Shown here in pieces: positions 17,371-26,198 of a stretch of 64,000 nt of DNA. The position numbers and the translations under genes are program-made. Position 1 is the stretch's first letter; every line of letters begins with the position of its first letter. Below the pieces are notes generated by a model. The model saw only the letters and a list, made by a program, of their open reading frames with translations. It was not told the origin of the DNA and did not search any database. This DNA comes from Candidatus Hermodarchaeota archaeon (GTDB lineage Archaea > Asgardarchaeota > Hermodarchaeia > Hermodarchaeales > Hermodarchaeaceae): assembly GCA_016839365.1 (NCBI GenBank), contig JAEOUH010000029.1, forward strand, positions 1 through 64,000. Reading direction: 5' to 3'.

Positions 17371-17853
17371 ATGCAAAGGAAAAGTAAGCTCATTGTCACA
17401 GTTGTTTTGGTTGCAGTTGTTACCACGAGCATTCTTGCCGTAGGTTTGATATCTTATATGAATCAGCCCAGCCTCATCCTGACCGGTACCCTTTACTTTA
17501 ATGATTCAGGGGATCACCATGGCGGTTTTGAAATGGCTATGCAATGGAATATCACGTTATTCCTCAAGGAGGATTTGGGACGACTCATTGTCACACCAGA
17601 ACCTGGTTACATGTGTAATGATGTATTGCTAAAGTGGAGTTATAGCATCGTCGGATTCCAAATGTCGGAGCAGAATATTGTCATGGCAATCGATGGTCAT
17701 TCGGTCGTCTTAGAATTTGTCGAAAATGAGACGATATGGAATAGATATCATAACCATTACATCAGTGCAACACCTGATCTATCCCCAACCATTTTCCCTG
17801 GATTCCTGAGCCATTACTATGTCGAATTGCGTCTAGCTCAGATTCCTCTATAG
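17371..17853 (+). CDS. Secreted or membrane-anchored small protein
   Basis: About 160 residues from an ATG at 17371; a TTG 21 bases upstream is also in frame. A basic start (QRKSKL) and one strong hydrophobic helix (about residues 7-29) form a signal anchor, followed by a beta-rich ectodomain containing LILTGTLYFND, HHGGFEMAMQW and GHSVVLEFVENE. No known family was recognised. The His-rich segments HHGG and YHNHY could bind metal, but this is only a guess. Confidence 0.55.
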   Translation: MQRKSKLIVTVVLVAVVTTSILAVGLISYMNQPSLILTGTLYFNDSGDHHGGFEMAMQWNITLFLKEDLGRLIVTPEPGYMCNDVLLKWSYSIVGFQMSEQNIVMAIDGHSVVLEFVENETIWNRYHNHYISATPDLSPTIFPGFLSHYYVELRLAQIPL

Positions 17854-18049
17854 GAACCGGAGTAGCTGTGATGTGACTCGGAATATTAGGTTCCTATATC
17901 AGCAAGTAGAAACATCCGCGAAACCCAAGATTAGCTAAGCCACTCGTGTATTAGGAAATCATCCATTAAGGCATCAAAAGAAATTCCAATAGGTGTTATC
18001 ACTATCTAAGTAGATTACGTGTGGTGCGGAATTTTGAGAGGAGTATCCT

Positions 18050-18550
18050 CTATAATTTAGATCCACAACGCCAGCAAAATCGATCGTCGCCAACGATTTC
18101 GGCACTACAGCTGGGACACCGGGTCACTACGCGTACGGTCGAACGTCCCATAGGTGGCACCGTTGTAGGTATATAACCCGTATATTCTGATGGTGTTGGG
18201 ACAAGTGCGCCGGCAATGAGTACGAGAAGTCCTGGAACAAAGCCGATTGAGAACACTAAGGCGAGAATCCCGGAAACAATTAATCCAGTCTTATGCTGAG
18301 CAGGGAAGTGTCGCCAATTGAGCCAGAGTACTCCAAAGATCAGCCCGATTACCCCGAAGATTCCGAAGAGAAGAAGCGGGATTAACATGATCCACATGGG
18401 AGTATACATCATGAAGTAGGGGTCGTACATCAACGGCCAAAGTATGAAGCTGAATGCCACAACACCAAGGACAATGAAGATCATACTGAAAACAATTTGA
18501 AGGATTCCTGCAACAAGAGTTAATGTTGAAGCAGTTTGTGCATCAGCCAT
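18050..18550 (-). CDS. DUF4064-like membrane protein with C-terminal zinc ribbon
   Basis: 166 residues. Four hydrophobic helices (about 10-33, 36-42 weakly, 53-72, 88-112) share the order and motifs LIFGVLWLNWRHFP and FVPGLLVLIAGAL with the protein at 2377-2739. Unlike it, this one has a linker and a terminal zinc ribbon CPSCSAEI-(8)-CWRCG in the cytosol. Zinc-ribbon tails on small membrane proteins are common in archaea and usually mediate protein contacts. Function unknown. The start ATG is at 18548-18550 with GGAGATG upstream. Confidence 0.7.
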   Translation of the reverse strand: MADAQTASTLTLVAGILQIVFSMIFIVLGVVAFSFILWPLMYDPYFMMYTPMWIMLIPLLLFGIFGVIGLIFGVLWLNWRHFPAQHKTGLIVSGILALVFSIGFVPGLLVLIAGALVPTPSEYTGYIPTTVPPMGRSTVRVVTRCPSCSAEIVGDDRFCWRCGSKL

Positions 18551-18626
18551 TCACATAACATCTCCAATGAAGAGAAACTATTGAGTTCTACTAAATACGT
18601 CCTTTTTAGTTATTGGAATGGGACAC

Positions 18627-19508
18627 TCATTTTTGTAGACTAAGAAAGGGTCGCCGTTTCTCAAACAGCACTAGCGAACTAGCAAATGTGCCCCTTTTCA
18701 ATCCGGGAATCTCCCCACCCGCTTGAAATGGTGGGGAATGAAAACACAGCATGCCCTCAGCCTGCTCCTCCTTTGCTACTTGAAGCTGATGCGAGAGTGC
18801 TGAATAGAATGAAGGGACATCTAATGCGTAAATCGTTGAAGCCCACATTGGCGCATCGTGGAAGATCTGACTATAACCGAAGGCCAACGCCCCTCCTTGA
18901 CCCGTTTCTTCGGTTCTCCAGAACCGAAACTTGTTGCTCAATGACGAGAAGAGCTCCCTGGTTAAATCGAACGCATGCCAATAGTAGACAACAATACCAT
19001 CAGTAGTTAGATCTGGATTAGCATTAAGAAAGTCGTAGGCTTCATCCGAGTTGCACGCTCGAATGGGAACAGAGTCGTCCTTCCATCGTATTCCCCGATA
19101 GTTCCCCTTCCAAAAAAGTTTCATTTGTAGGACTTGGTGCATTCCAATCTGGGTTGCGATTTGGCGGGTAGCCTCGTTTTCAATGGCAGTAGTGAGTCGT
19201 ACTCGATTGAGATTTCGTGCCTCAGCTTCAGCCAACAGGTGCTGCGTCATTGCCCAAGCGAAGCCCCTCTTTCGGTACCGGAAATGAACACGCATATGCT
19301 CTAGCCAGCCAGTCTTTCCCCCATCGATGACATTGAGGTTCGCAAAGGCGACAATACGACCCTTGTATTCGATAACATAAAGGAAAGAATTCGGATTTGC
19401 TATAAGTTCATCTAGTTCGTAGGGGAGTTGATCATAGCCTCCCCACGTACGCCTAGAAATTTCTAAGATGGCGGGGATATCTGATAATTGGTACTCACGG
19501 ATGTCCAT
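18627..19508 (-). CDS. GNAT family N-acetyltransferase with C-terminal extension
   Basis: 293 residues. Residues 1-145 form a GNAT domain: IREYQLSDIPAILEI at the start, GWLEHMRVHFRYRKRGFA in the acetyl-CoA-binding R-x-x-x-G-x-A/G region, and NRVRLTTAIENEATRQIATQIG near the end. The C-terminal half (about 150-293) has no recognised motif, though it may be a degenerate second GNAT-like domain. The acceptor substrate is unknown. It starts at ATG 19506-19508, downstream of the flavodoxin gene by 43 bases on the same strand. Confidence 0.75.
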   Translation of the reverse strand: MDIREYQLSDIPAILEISRRTWGGYDQLPYELDELIANPNSFLYVIEYKGRIVAFANLNVIDGGKTGWLEHMRVHFRYRKRGFAWAMTQHLLAEAEARNLNRVRLTTAIENEATRQIATQIGMHQVLQMKLFWKGNYRGIRWKDDSVPIRACNSDEAYDFLNANPDLTTDGIVVYYWHAFDLTRELFSSLSNKFRFWRTEETGQGGALAFGYSQIFHDAPMWASTIYALDVPSFYSALSHQLQVAKEEQAEGMLCFHSPPFQAGGEIPGLKRGTFASSLVLFEKRRPFLSLQK

Positions 19509-19551
19509 CGTCGTTCTGACCGACCCTGACGATATTTCTTCAACCTAACCA

Positions 19552-20124
19552 TTATGCTCGAGCTTTTTGGGCAAGCTCTTTAGCCCATTTTCGAATGGCA
19601 TCCCAATCCCGAGTATCATAGATTCCGTTTTCCCCTTTGATACCCACAGCTTCTAGTTCTTCAATGAAGAACTTGGCCATTCTCTTATCCAGCCACCCCA
19701 TATTCTCCGGGTTCACCCAACCTCCGAAAATTGCCATCGCAATCGGGTTCAATTCATACTTCGTAATTTCTTCGACAAGATATTTAGTCCACGCCTCCTC
19801 CAATTTCTCCTGTTCGCCCTTGTGCTCGTGGAGCAGCTGGGCAGCCGAGGAAACAAAGACAGCTACCTTCTTACTCGCTAGCTCTTTAGCAAACCTGCGT
19901 AGGAATCCTTTAGCTTCTGATGTCCACCCCGTGAACTTCATTCCGTTACCAATGATAATCAATTCGTATTCTTTGATATCTCGGATCTTGTCTTTCTTGG
20001 CATCGACCACTTTGACCTCAAAGCCTTCTTCTCGAAGGACTTTGCTGATTTCTTCAGACGTTCCCGCAGTAGCGCCATATCGCGTTCCATACACAATCAG
20101 CGTTTTCAATTTGAGATACCACAC
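19552..20124 (-). CDS. Flavodoxin-like protein (HemG/protoporphyrinogen-oxidase-like)
   Basis: 190 residues. The FMN phosphate-binding loop YGTRYGATAGTSEEI (T-x-x-G-x-x-x-x-x-A type), the strand LIIIGNGMKFTGWTS and KKVAVFVSSAAQ follow the flavodoxin order. Such proteins include the menaquinone-dependent protoporphyrinogen oxidase HemG and low-potential electron carriers. An electron-transfer role beside a ferredoxin-dependent metabolism is plausible. The stated start is ATG; a TTG four codons later (KTLIVYGTRYG) is an alternative that would match the usual N-terminus. Confidence 0.8.
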   Translation of the reverse strand: MWYLKLKTLIVYGTRYGATAGTSEEISKVLREEGFEVKVVDAKKDKIRDIKEYELIIIGNGMKFTGWTSEAKGFLRRFAKELASKKVAVFVSSAAQLLHEHKGEQEKLEEAWTKYLVEEITKYELNPIAMAIFGGWVNPENMGWLDKRMAKFFIEELEAVGIKGENGIYDTRDWDAIRKWAKELAQKARA

Positions 20125-20195
20125 TTGATGGTCATTTGATACATCGATTTAAGTCATTATCTTCCCTAACAATTGAAGTATATTCTTCACTTCGG

Positions 20196-21383
20196 TTAAC
20201 TTTTAGGAAAAGCCTTGAACCCCTTTACCACGAAAAACAAGCTAAAAGATATTAGAATAATACCTGTCACTAAAAACAATGTCGCAAATGGGGTATAAGC
20301 GCCAGCATGCGTCTCCCGAATTTCCACCGGATGATAACTAGTCTGCAACCAACACCGAAATGAGGAATCCGTGGTTTCACGAAGCACCTCAACAACTGTG
20401 TCCCCAGAAGCGTCTAATACAAAGTCCTGGAAATTCGGGTAGTTGGAGTCCACATTATTCCATGTATAATTCACCAATCCATCCGGTGTATAGGCACGGA
20501 TAGTCACCGATGAAAACGTTACATGAAATCCATATAGTCCTACTTCACAAGGTTGAAGGCCATGGAACGGAAACGCCACAACGGGTTCAGCCAGAGTAAC
20601 TGTCCCAGCGAATTCTCCGAAGTTGTTGTATTCCGGTGGTTCGAAATACAGAAAATGGTGGGGACAAACCACCGAAGGAAAACTCAAACAAAGTAGCAGC
20701 AAGCCTAGCGTACAAAACACCAACACTTGATTCCAATATCGGGACGAGGACTCCCGTTTCTGACCCCAGAAAAGCTCCAACCCTGCGACGAGTAGAACCA
20801 CACCAATAATGGCGGGAAGAAATGTGCCCCACCAAGGATATGAGGGCGGAGACAGAGGGAATGGATCCCTGATACCCCAAACAAGGACCCAACCTGAAAA
20901 GCTTGTATTGAACCCCTGATATCGAATAATAAGAACATGTGGGGGAGGATTGTGAACCCAGAATGTTTGCCCAACTGGCTCGGAACTATCATTATAAAAG
21001 GGCCACACTGTCGATTCAGCCCCATTGGATGATAACACAAGTAAAATGGGCGTCCCATTGGTGTAGAATTCCCGGACGAACACATTTGCATCATATAATG
21101 ACCAATCTCCCAATTCCATACGGTATTCTTGGTTACTGATGGAGACCACTCCACTAATAGGTCGGATTAATTCGTATGTATGCCCCCAGGCATATTGCGG
21201 GCTTCCATGTGAAACATGGTAAATGGGATACACCAAACCAAACGCAATCAAAAGACACCCAATGGAAGTGATAGCAACTGCCCGAAGAAACCGGATCCGT
21301 GCATCTTTAGTGCCCACTTCGAACCACCCCAGGATAACAATAATGTTCGCAATTATAATATGAACTGTTGTAGACAGGAACAC
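20196..21383 (-). CDS. Membrane protein with two extracellular domains
   Basis: 395 residues. Two N-terminal helices (about 4-22 and 30-55), an outside segment rich in aromatic residues (about 60-180), two central helices (about 185-205 and 220-240), a second outside beta-rich segment (about 250-355) and a final helix (about 365-388) with basic tail KGFKAFPKS. Both outer segments have N-x-S/T sequons and resemble each other in mean length, hinting at an internal duplication of helix-pair plus ectodomain. I do not recognise the family. Confidence 0.55.
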   Translation of the reverse strand: MFLSTTVHIIIANIIVILGWFEVGTKDARIRFLRAVAITSIGCLLIAFGLVYPIYHVSHGSPQYAWGHTYELIRPISGVVSISNQEYRMELGDWSLYDANVFVREFYTNGTPILLVLSSNGAESTVWPFYNDSSEPVGQTFWVHNPPPHVLIIRYQGFNTSFSGWVLVWGIRDPFPLSPPSYPWWGTFLPAIIGVVLLVAGLELFWGQKRESSSRYWNQVLVFCTLGLLLLCLSFPSVVCPHHFLYFEPPEYNNFGEFAGTVTLAEPVVAFPFHGLQPCEVGLYGFHVTFSSVTIRAYTPDGLVNYTWNNVDSNYPNFQDFVLDASGDTVVEVLRETTDSSFRCWLQTSYHPVEIRETHAGAYTPFATLFLVTGIILISFSLFFVVKGFKAFPKS

Positions 21384-21465
21384 TATATCTTGTCAAATGT
21401 ATCTGAACAGGGATAAACAAAAGGCAACGGTTCTACACATTTGAGGCTTATGGTGAGGAATTAAC

Positions 21466-21969
21466 GTGAGTGCGAAACCACAAAAAAAGAAACAAAAATT
21501 CTCACTTGCACATTACAGAAAAGACAAACGAATTGTAGAGCTTGTGAAAGAAACCGACCAAAAAACATTGGCAGTCTGGGCAATTGATTGCGCTGAGCGT
21601 GTTTTACCATATTTTCAAGAAGAATACCCAGAAGACCATCGACCACAAAAAGCCATTGAAACGCTAAAAACCTGGATAAAGACCGGAGTGTTCAAGATGG
21701 CTGTTATTCGCAGGGCATCTCTTGATGCTCATGCCGCTGCCCGTGAAGTAGGGAAAGATAGTGCAGCCCGCTCTGCAGCCCGTGCCGCAGGTCAAGCAGT
21801 CGCAACCGCACATGTCCCAACCCATTCTATCGGATCAGCAATATATGCCTTACAAGCTGTCCACAGGGCCACAAACGCCGCTAATATACAAACAGCCACA
21901 GCTGAAGAACGAGAATGGCAATACCAACACTTACTCAAACTAAAAAAAGATAACGTCGAAATTCGGTAA
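21466..21969 (+). CDS. Imm-5-like putative immunity protein
   Basis: 167 residues starting at a GTG with GGTGAGG six bases upstream. After a lysine-rich start the body has LAVWAIDCAERVLPYFQ, RPQKAIETLKTW, then an alanine-rich helical segment with DSAARSAARAAGQAV and ATAHVPTHSIGSAIYALQA. This pattern is that of proteins annotated as putative immunity proteins of bacterial toxin systems (from memory of that family). No toxin gene was seen next to it. It converges on porB with 5 bases between the stops. Alanine-rich composition could mislead, so the call is moderate. Confidence 0.55.
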   Translation: MSAKPQKKKQKFSLAHYRKDKRIVELVKETDQKTLAVWAIDCAERVLPYFQEEYPEDHRPQKAIETLKTWIKTGVFKMAVIRRASLDAHAAAREVGKDSAARSAARAAGQAVATAHVPTHSIGSAIYALQAVHRATNAANIQTATAEEREWQYQHLLKLKKDNVEIR

Positions 21970-21974
21970 CTTCG

Positions 21975-22955
21975 CTACATTTCAGTCAATCGCTTGATGA
22001 ACTCCCAATCCTCATCCACGAGATTTTGGAAATCCTGAATCAAATCATCGCGACGTGTCGGACGAAAGAGATGTCGGAAACGTCCTTGCGGTTCCAGCCA
22101 CTCCTCAATCGGCTTCTTCTTCGATGGATCCTTAACAAATTGCATACTCGGTGCAGACATCGTATAGGTCCGAGTTTCGCCATCATACTCCCACAACGGA
22201 TTGAAACAGGTTTCCACGGCGAGCTTTGCCATTTTCATACCGAGTTCTTCGGGATATCGCCAGTTCCGATGACATGGAGCTAGTACAACAATCACTGCAG
22301 GACCTTGTTTTTCCATGCCCTTCCGAACTTTCATCATGAAATCACGCCAATGGTACACCGAAGCGGTTGCACAGTATTCAGGATCATGAGCTGCATAGAC
22401 TAACGCAATTGGCTTCTTCCAAGTGGGTTTTCCAGGAACAGCTTTTCCAACTTCACTAGTAGTCGTCCATGCATATTTTGGAGTAGCTCCGGACCGCTGA
22501 ATGCCAGTATTCTGATATGCCTGATTGTCGTAGATAATGTAAAGGAAGTTGTGGCGTCGTTCGATGGCCCCGCTGGCGGCTTGAACGCCGATATCGAAGC
22601 CGCTGCCATCCCCACTGAAGACGAGGAGATCGGGGATGTCGTCTTCGAGGCCTTGGCGTTTACGGGCTTTGTAGGCGGCTTCGATTCCACTGGCGTTGGC
22701 AGGAGCGTTTTCGAAGAGGCTATGCATCCAAGGGACACGCCACGCAGTGTACGGGTAAATTGTGGAAGCGACTTCGAGGCAACCAGTGGCTTGGCTGACG
22801 ATGGTGTTTTTAGGTCTCGGGAGAGCGTGCATGGCCATGCGGGCCATAGAGCCAGCAGGACAGCCTGCGCAAAGGCGTTGACCGCTGGTAAAGAGTTCTT
22901 CTTGGTCGGCAATGTCCTTGAGCTTGGGTCGCCATTGTGGAGTTTCTTGGGTCAT
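21975..22955 (-). CDS. porB: 2-oxoacid:ferredoxin oxidoreductase, beta subunit
   Basis: 326 residues. The subunit binds thiamine pyrophosphate and one [4Fe-4S] cluster: Cys residues in RLCAGCPAG and ATGCLEV and a later EYCATAS, and the TPP motif FSGDGSGFDIGVQAAS followed by YIIYDNQAYQNTG (GDG...N). It performs decarboxylation of pyruvate or another 2-oxoacid with reduction of ferredoxin, producing acyl-CoA. Last gene of the gamma-delta-alpha-beta operon. GIQRSGATPK is typical for pyruvate oxidoreductase, but 2-oxoisovalerate specificity cannot be excluded. It begins 15 bases after porA with GGAGG upstream. Confidence 0.92.
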   Translation of the reverse strand: MTQETPQWRPKLKDIADQEELFTSGQRLCAGCPAGSMARMAMHALPRPKNTIVSQATGCLEVASTIYPYTAWRVPWMHSLFENAPANASGIEAAYKARKRQGLEDDIPDLLVFSGDGSGFDIGVQAASGAIERRHNFLYIIYDNQAYQNTGIQRSGATPKYAWTTTSEVGKAVPGKPTWKKPIALVYAAHDPEYCATASVYHWRDFMMKVRKGMEKQGPAVIVVLAPCHRNWRYPEELGMKMAKLAVETCFNPLWEYDGETRTYTMSAPSMQFVKDPSKKKPIEEWLEPQGRFRHLFRPTRRDDLIQDFQNLVDEDWEFIKRLTEM

Positions 22956-22970
22956 CTTGTTTTCCTCCTG

Positions 22971-24206
22971 TTATTTCCTTACGGTTATGTATTTGATGGG
23001 ATTTCGCGGGGATTTACCCGTGTCCTTGATTTTGAGGAGCTCCTTGTAGATGGTGCGGAAGTGGTCTGGAGTGACGTCGCGCCCGCCGAGGCCACCATAA
23101 TAGCCTAGGATTGTTGGGCGGGTGTCGAGGTCATAGAGAGCGCTGCGTACTTCATTGAAGAGGGGGCCACCGAGGCTGCCTGTGGTGTGAGTGCGCTCAA
23201 ATATCCCGACAACAGGGACGTCTGCAAGGAGTTTAGCGATTTTCTTATCAGGGAAAGGGCGGAATGTCCGCAGCTTCAGGAGTCCTACTTTTTTGCCTTG
23301 AGCACGAAGTTGGCGGGTGACGAAGCGCGCTGTCCCTGCTGAGCTTCCAGTGGTGAGGATGACAGCATCGGCATCGGTGACTTTGAAGGGTTGGAGGTAA
23401 CCGTCACCATATTTACGTCCGGTAAGTTGAGCCCATTCGTTATTAATTTGGGTGACGACCGGACGGGCTTTTTCCATGGCTTCACTGTGTTGAAGCTTGG
23501 ATTCCATGTAGTAGTCGAACAGTTGGAGGGGCCCGATGGTGATCGGGGTTTTGGGATCGAGTTTGAGGGGGACCTGTTTCCCATCGATGGTGATCATCAT
23601 GGGTTGGCGGCGTCCAACGAATTTGTGAGCGTCTGCGTCCTTCAGAAGATAGACGTTTTCCAGGGTGTGGGTTAGAACGAAGCCGTCGAGCATAGTCATG
23701 ACGGGGAGTTGGACGTCTGGGTGCTCCCCGATTCGGAAAGCCTGTAGGGTTGAGTCGTAGGCCTCCTGGGAGTTTTCGCAGTATATCATAATCCAGCCTG
23801 TGTCGCGTTGGGCGAGGGAGACGGTTTGGTCGCCGTGGATATTGATTGGGCCACTCGGGGACCGGTCGGCGACAGCCATAACGACAGGTTGACGAATGGA
23901 GGAGGTGAGGAAGATGACTTCGTGCATGAGCTCGATGCCATTAGCGGCGCTTGCGGTGAAGGTGCGGGCACCAGCCGCGGAGGCGCCTAGACAGGCGCTG
24001 AGGGCGCTGTGTTCGGATTCAACACGAACGAATTCAGTTTCGACTTCACCATTGGCTACAAACTCGGCAAATTTCTCAACGATGATGGTTTGGGGGGTAA
24101 TCGGGTAGGCGGCACAAACATCGACGAGCGCGTGTTTAGCGGCGTAGGCAACGGCTTCGTCACCATTGATCCCCATAAGAATCTGTTTGGCAGGCATCGG
24201 TTTCAT
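22971..24206 (-). CDS. porA: 2-oxoacid:ferredoxin oxidoreductase, alpha subunit
   Basis: 411 residues of the archaeal alpha subunit: GDEAVAYAAKHALVDVCAAYPITPQT at the start (the TPP pyrimidine-domain motif YPITP), FVRVESEHSALSACLGASAAG, PVVMAVADRSPSGPINIHGD and a C-terminal domain with GLLKLRTFRPFP. The split four-subunit form is typical of archaea. It works in the cytosol with PorB, PorD and PorG to convert 2-oxoacid plus CoA and ferredoxin to acyl-CoA, CO2 and reduced ferredoxin. Its ATG overlaps the delta subunit stop by 4 bases, showing translational coupling. Confidence 0.93.
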   Translation of the reverse strand: MKPMPAKQILMGINGDEAVAYAAKHALVDVCAAYPITPQTIIVEKFAEFVANGEVETEFVRVESEHSALSACLGASAAGARTFTASAANGIELMHEVIFLTSSIRQPVVMAVADRSPSGPINIHGDQTVSLAQRDTGWIMIYCENSQEAYDSTLQAFRIGEHPDVQLPVMTMLDGFVLTHTLENVYLLKDADAHKFVGRRQPMMITIDGKQVPLKLDPKTPITIGPLQLFDYYMESKLQHSEAMEKARPVVTQINNEWAQLTGRKYGDGYLQPFKVTDADAVILTTGSSAGTARFVTRQLRAQGKKVGLLKLRTFRPFPDKKIAKLLADVPVVGIFERTHTTGSLGGPLFNEVRSALYDLDTRPTILGYYGGLGGRDVTPDHFRTIYKELLKIKDTGKSPRNPIKYITVRK

Positions 24207-24475
24207 TCATCCTCCATATCGATGCATTTGACTGGGCACTCTTCGGCGCAGATGCCACAGCCTTTGCAGTAGTTCATATCAAATTGAATGTTTTTTCCGT
24301 CCCAACTGATGGCGGCATCTGGGCAGAAGATCCAACATATGAGGCAGCGTGTGCATTTTTCGTCATCACGAACTGGACGTTTACTGCGCCAATCCCCGGT
24401 TTTGTATTCGGTGGCCGATTTCCACGTGACCCCAGCTGGGGGGATGTCTTTAGATCCAGGTAGTTTCTGAGTCAT
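24203..24475 (-). CDS. porD: 2-oxoacid:ferredoxin oxidoreductase, delta subunit (2[4Fe-4S] ferredoxin)
   Basis: 90 residues. Two clusters of the CxxCxxCxxxCP form are visible: CTRCLICWIFCP and CKGCGICAEECP, which carry electrons from the TPP site to external ferredoxin. The N-terminal DIPPAGVTW and WRSKRPV segments are typical of the delta subunit. It overlaps porG and porA by 4 bases on each side, so the operon is tightly coupled. Confidence 0.93.
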   Translation of the reverse strand: MTQKLPGSKDIPPAGVTWKSATEYKTGDWRSKRPVRDDEKCTRCLICWIFCPDAAISWDGKNIQFDMNYCKGCGICAEECPVKCIDMEDE

Positions 24476-25038
24476 GTTTTTTCCACCTCATCATGCGCCC
24501 GTTTAATGACAATCACATTTCGTTCTCCGATACGTTCTCCAAACTGGTTGGTAACCTCGGTGAAGAGGCTTTCAAGTTTTACCAGGTTCGTAGCTCGAAC
24601 TAATGCCCCGAGCATGGCGGTGTTGGCGATTGGGCGACCAATGACTTCGCGGGCAAGGTCTGTGGCTGCAATTGTCCAGACTTCACCTTGAAATCCCAGT
24701 GCGTTAGCTACTGCTTTGCCGTCTTCGCGTGTATTCACAATGAGTTTAGTTTTCTTGTTCGTACCAGCAACGATAGTGTCTGGAACTTGGGCGAGAAGTG
24801 TTGGATCAATGACCACAACATAATCGGGTTCGTAAACCTTGCTATGGAGTTCGATTTCTTCGTTGCTTATTCGGGCAAAGGCTTCAACCGGTGCTCCGCT
24901 CCTTTCGGGACCGAAAAATGGGAAAGATTGAGCGTGTTTACCTTCTGTGATGGCCGCGCGCGCAAGGAGGATAGAGGCAGTCCATGCCCCTTGACCTCCA
25001 CGACCATGAAACCGAAGGTCAATGATTTGTTCCGTCAT
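24472..25038 (-). CDS. porG: 2-oxoacid:ferredoxin oxidoreductase, gamma subunit
   Basis: About 188 residues from ATG at 25038 (GGGTGA 8 bases upstream); a GTG four codons earlier at 25050 is in frame. The sequence IIDLRFHGRGGQGAWTAS is the GxGGQG signature of the gamma subunit, and SFPFFGPERSGAPVEAFARI is the conserved CoA-contact segment. GRPIANTAMLGAL follows. It is the first gene of the operon and carries the promoter just upstream (TATA on the minus strand at about 25099-25112). Confidence 0.92.
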   Translation of the reverse strand: MTEQIIDLRFHGRGGQGAWTASILLARAAITEGKHAQSFPFFGPERSGAPVEAFARISNEEIELHSKVYEPDYVVVIDPTLLAQVPDTIVAGTNKKTKLIVNTREDGKAVANALGFQGEVWTIAATDLAREVIGRPIANTAMLGALVRATNLVKLESLFTEVTNQFGERIGERNVIVIKRAHDEVEKT

Positions 25039-25098
25039 AAGAATCGTCACCCAGAGTGAACGTAGGAGTGAAATTTGCTTCGATGGAGAGCCTCAAGT

Positions 25099-25112
25099 CT
25101 TTTATGCTTTGC
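25099..25112 (-). promoter_or_regulatory. TATA-like promoter of porGDAB
   Basis: On the minus strand CAAAGCATAAAAGA sits about 60 bases upstream of the first gene. It gives a leader of about 35 bases. By pattern only. Confidence 0.4.
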
Positions 25113-25185
25113 TAATCTCGAAGAAAATACGACACTCATGCAAGGAAGAGCGGCTTGTTCGTTGTTCTGAAACACCAGAATACCG

Positions 25186-25196
25186 AGTTTAAATAC
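25186..25196 (+). promoter_or_regulatory. TATA-like promoter of the Cys4 protein gene
   Basis: GTTTAAATACC preceded by CCGA matches the archaeal TATA/BRE pattern. The next start codon on the plus strand lies about 110 bases on, so a leader of about 80 bases is implied. The 254-base region between the two divergent genes holds no further gene I can support. Confidence 0.4.
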
Positions 25197-25304
25197 CGAA
25201 AGGTTTAGAAGCTTCTAGGCGTTTGTGAAGGCTGTTTACTCGGAGTTATCTTCGAAAGACGGGTGAAGTGCCGCGTTTTACTGGGTAGCGTTGGGTGACA
25301 GATC

Positions 25305-26198
25305 GTGTACATGAAATACCAAGACCGTTTTGATAAATTAGAAGACCTTAGCAACCCAACCATGGGACGCTTTATGCTTACTCAGGTTCTTACCAGGATG
25401 GCAAGTACCTGTAAGGAGTGTCAGCGTGACCGGATGCGCTGCACTATCAAGCCACTATGCCCCGATCGTGTCTTTCTTAATATGCTCATTGCACTAGGAG
25501 CAAAAACGAGCGATTTACCTTCCTTTTGTTACCAGGTGAGTATTCGAGCACTGGAAGCCTATTTGAAGTCTGGCGCAAAACGCGATCACCCCCATGAACC
25601 CAGATATCCACTCTCCTACTTTCGACGCTATGTGCAGTTAAAAAAAGACGACGATGAATTTAATTTCGAGGCGTTTAAAAAATGGTTGGAAACCACAACT
25701 AAAAAGACGGTTTTTGGGTACGCTATTGAAAACAAATGGTACTTTGGTGTGGGGAATGGCATCTTCATAGTGGATTTGAAGCGAAGTTTGGTTAGTTTAG
25801 ATCCAGATGGTGATATTGTTCGGCATGAGGCCCTTGAACCCATCCTCACATTTCTCATGAAATTATATGATCTATCTGCTGAAATTCTCAAAGATATGCA
25901 AGATACTTGGTATCTTCGGATTGATTTCCCTGAATTTTCAGAAGAAGCGTACTCAGAATACGTTGTGCCGCAATTGAAAGCCTTGAGAGAGCACTGGTCT
26001 TTTGTTCGTGTAAATAACTTCGATTCAAATACTCAGTTTCTTATTGGGCTTGATCCACCACCCGAGATAGCGATGCGGTTGGATGGACTCCGGAAAACAG
26101 CAATGATACTGGCTGAGATTGCTGAGGTTGCACCAAAGAAATCGAGCCGTAAGCGTGGGGCTACGTCAGTTGAAGCACCAGCTCAACCTACAGGCTAA
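25305..26198 (+). CDS. Uncharacterised protein with N-terminal four-Cys cluster
   Basis: 297 residues from a GTG (ATG two codons later), with GGGTGACAGATC just upstream. Near residues 35-52 is TCKECQRDRMRCTIKPLCPD, a C-x2-C-x6-C-x5-C arrangement that could bind zinc or an iron-sulphur cluster. The rest is mixed alpha/beta with no membrane helix and a lysine-rich tail (KKSSRKRG). I do not recognise it. Its stop overlaps that of the convergent membrane protein by 4 bases. Confidence 0.6.
   Translation: MYMKYQDRFDKLEDLSNPTMGRFMLTQVLTRMASTCKECQRDRMRCTIKPLCPDRVFLNMLIALGAKTSDLPSFCYQVSIRALEAYLKSGAKRDHPHEPRYPLSYFRRYVQLKKDDDEFNFEAFKKWLETTTKKTVFGYAIENKWYFGVGNGIFIVDLKRSLVSLDPDGDIVRHEALEPILTFLMKLYDLSAEILKDMQDTWYLRIDFPEFSEEAYSEYVVPQLKALREHWSFVRVNNFDSNTQFLIGLDPPPEIAMRLDGLRKTAMILAEIAEVAPKKSSRKRGATSVEAPAQPTG

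Noticed and set aside
18037-18051. Hairpin AGAGGA-GTA-TCCTCT after the zinc-ribbon membrane protein gene
   Set aside because: Stem is short and no T-run follows on the minus strand, so I did not call it a terminator.
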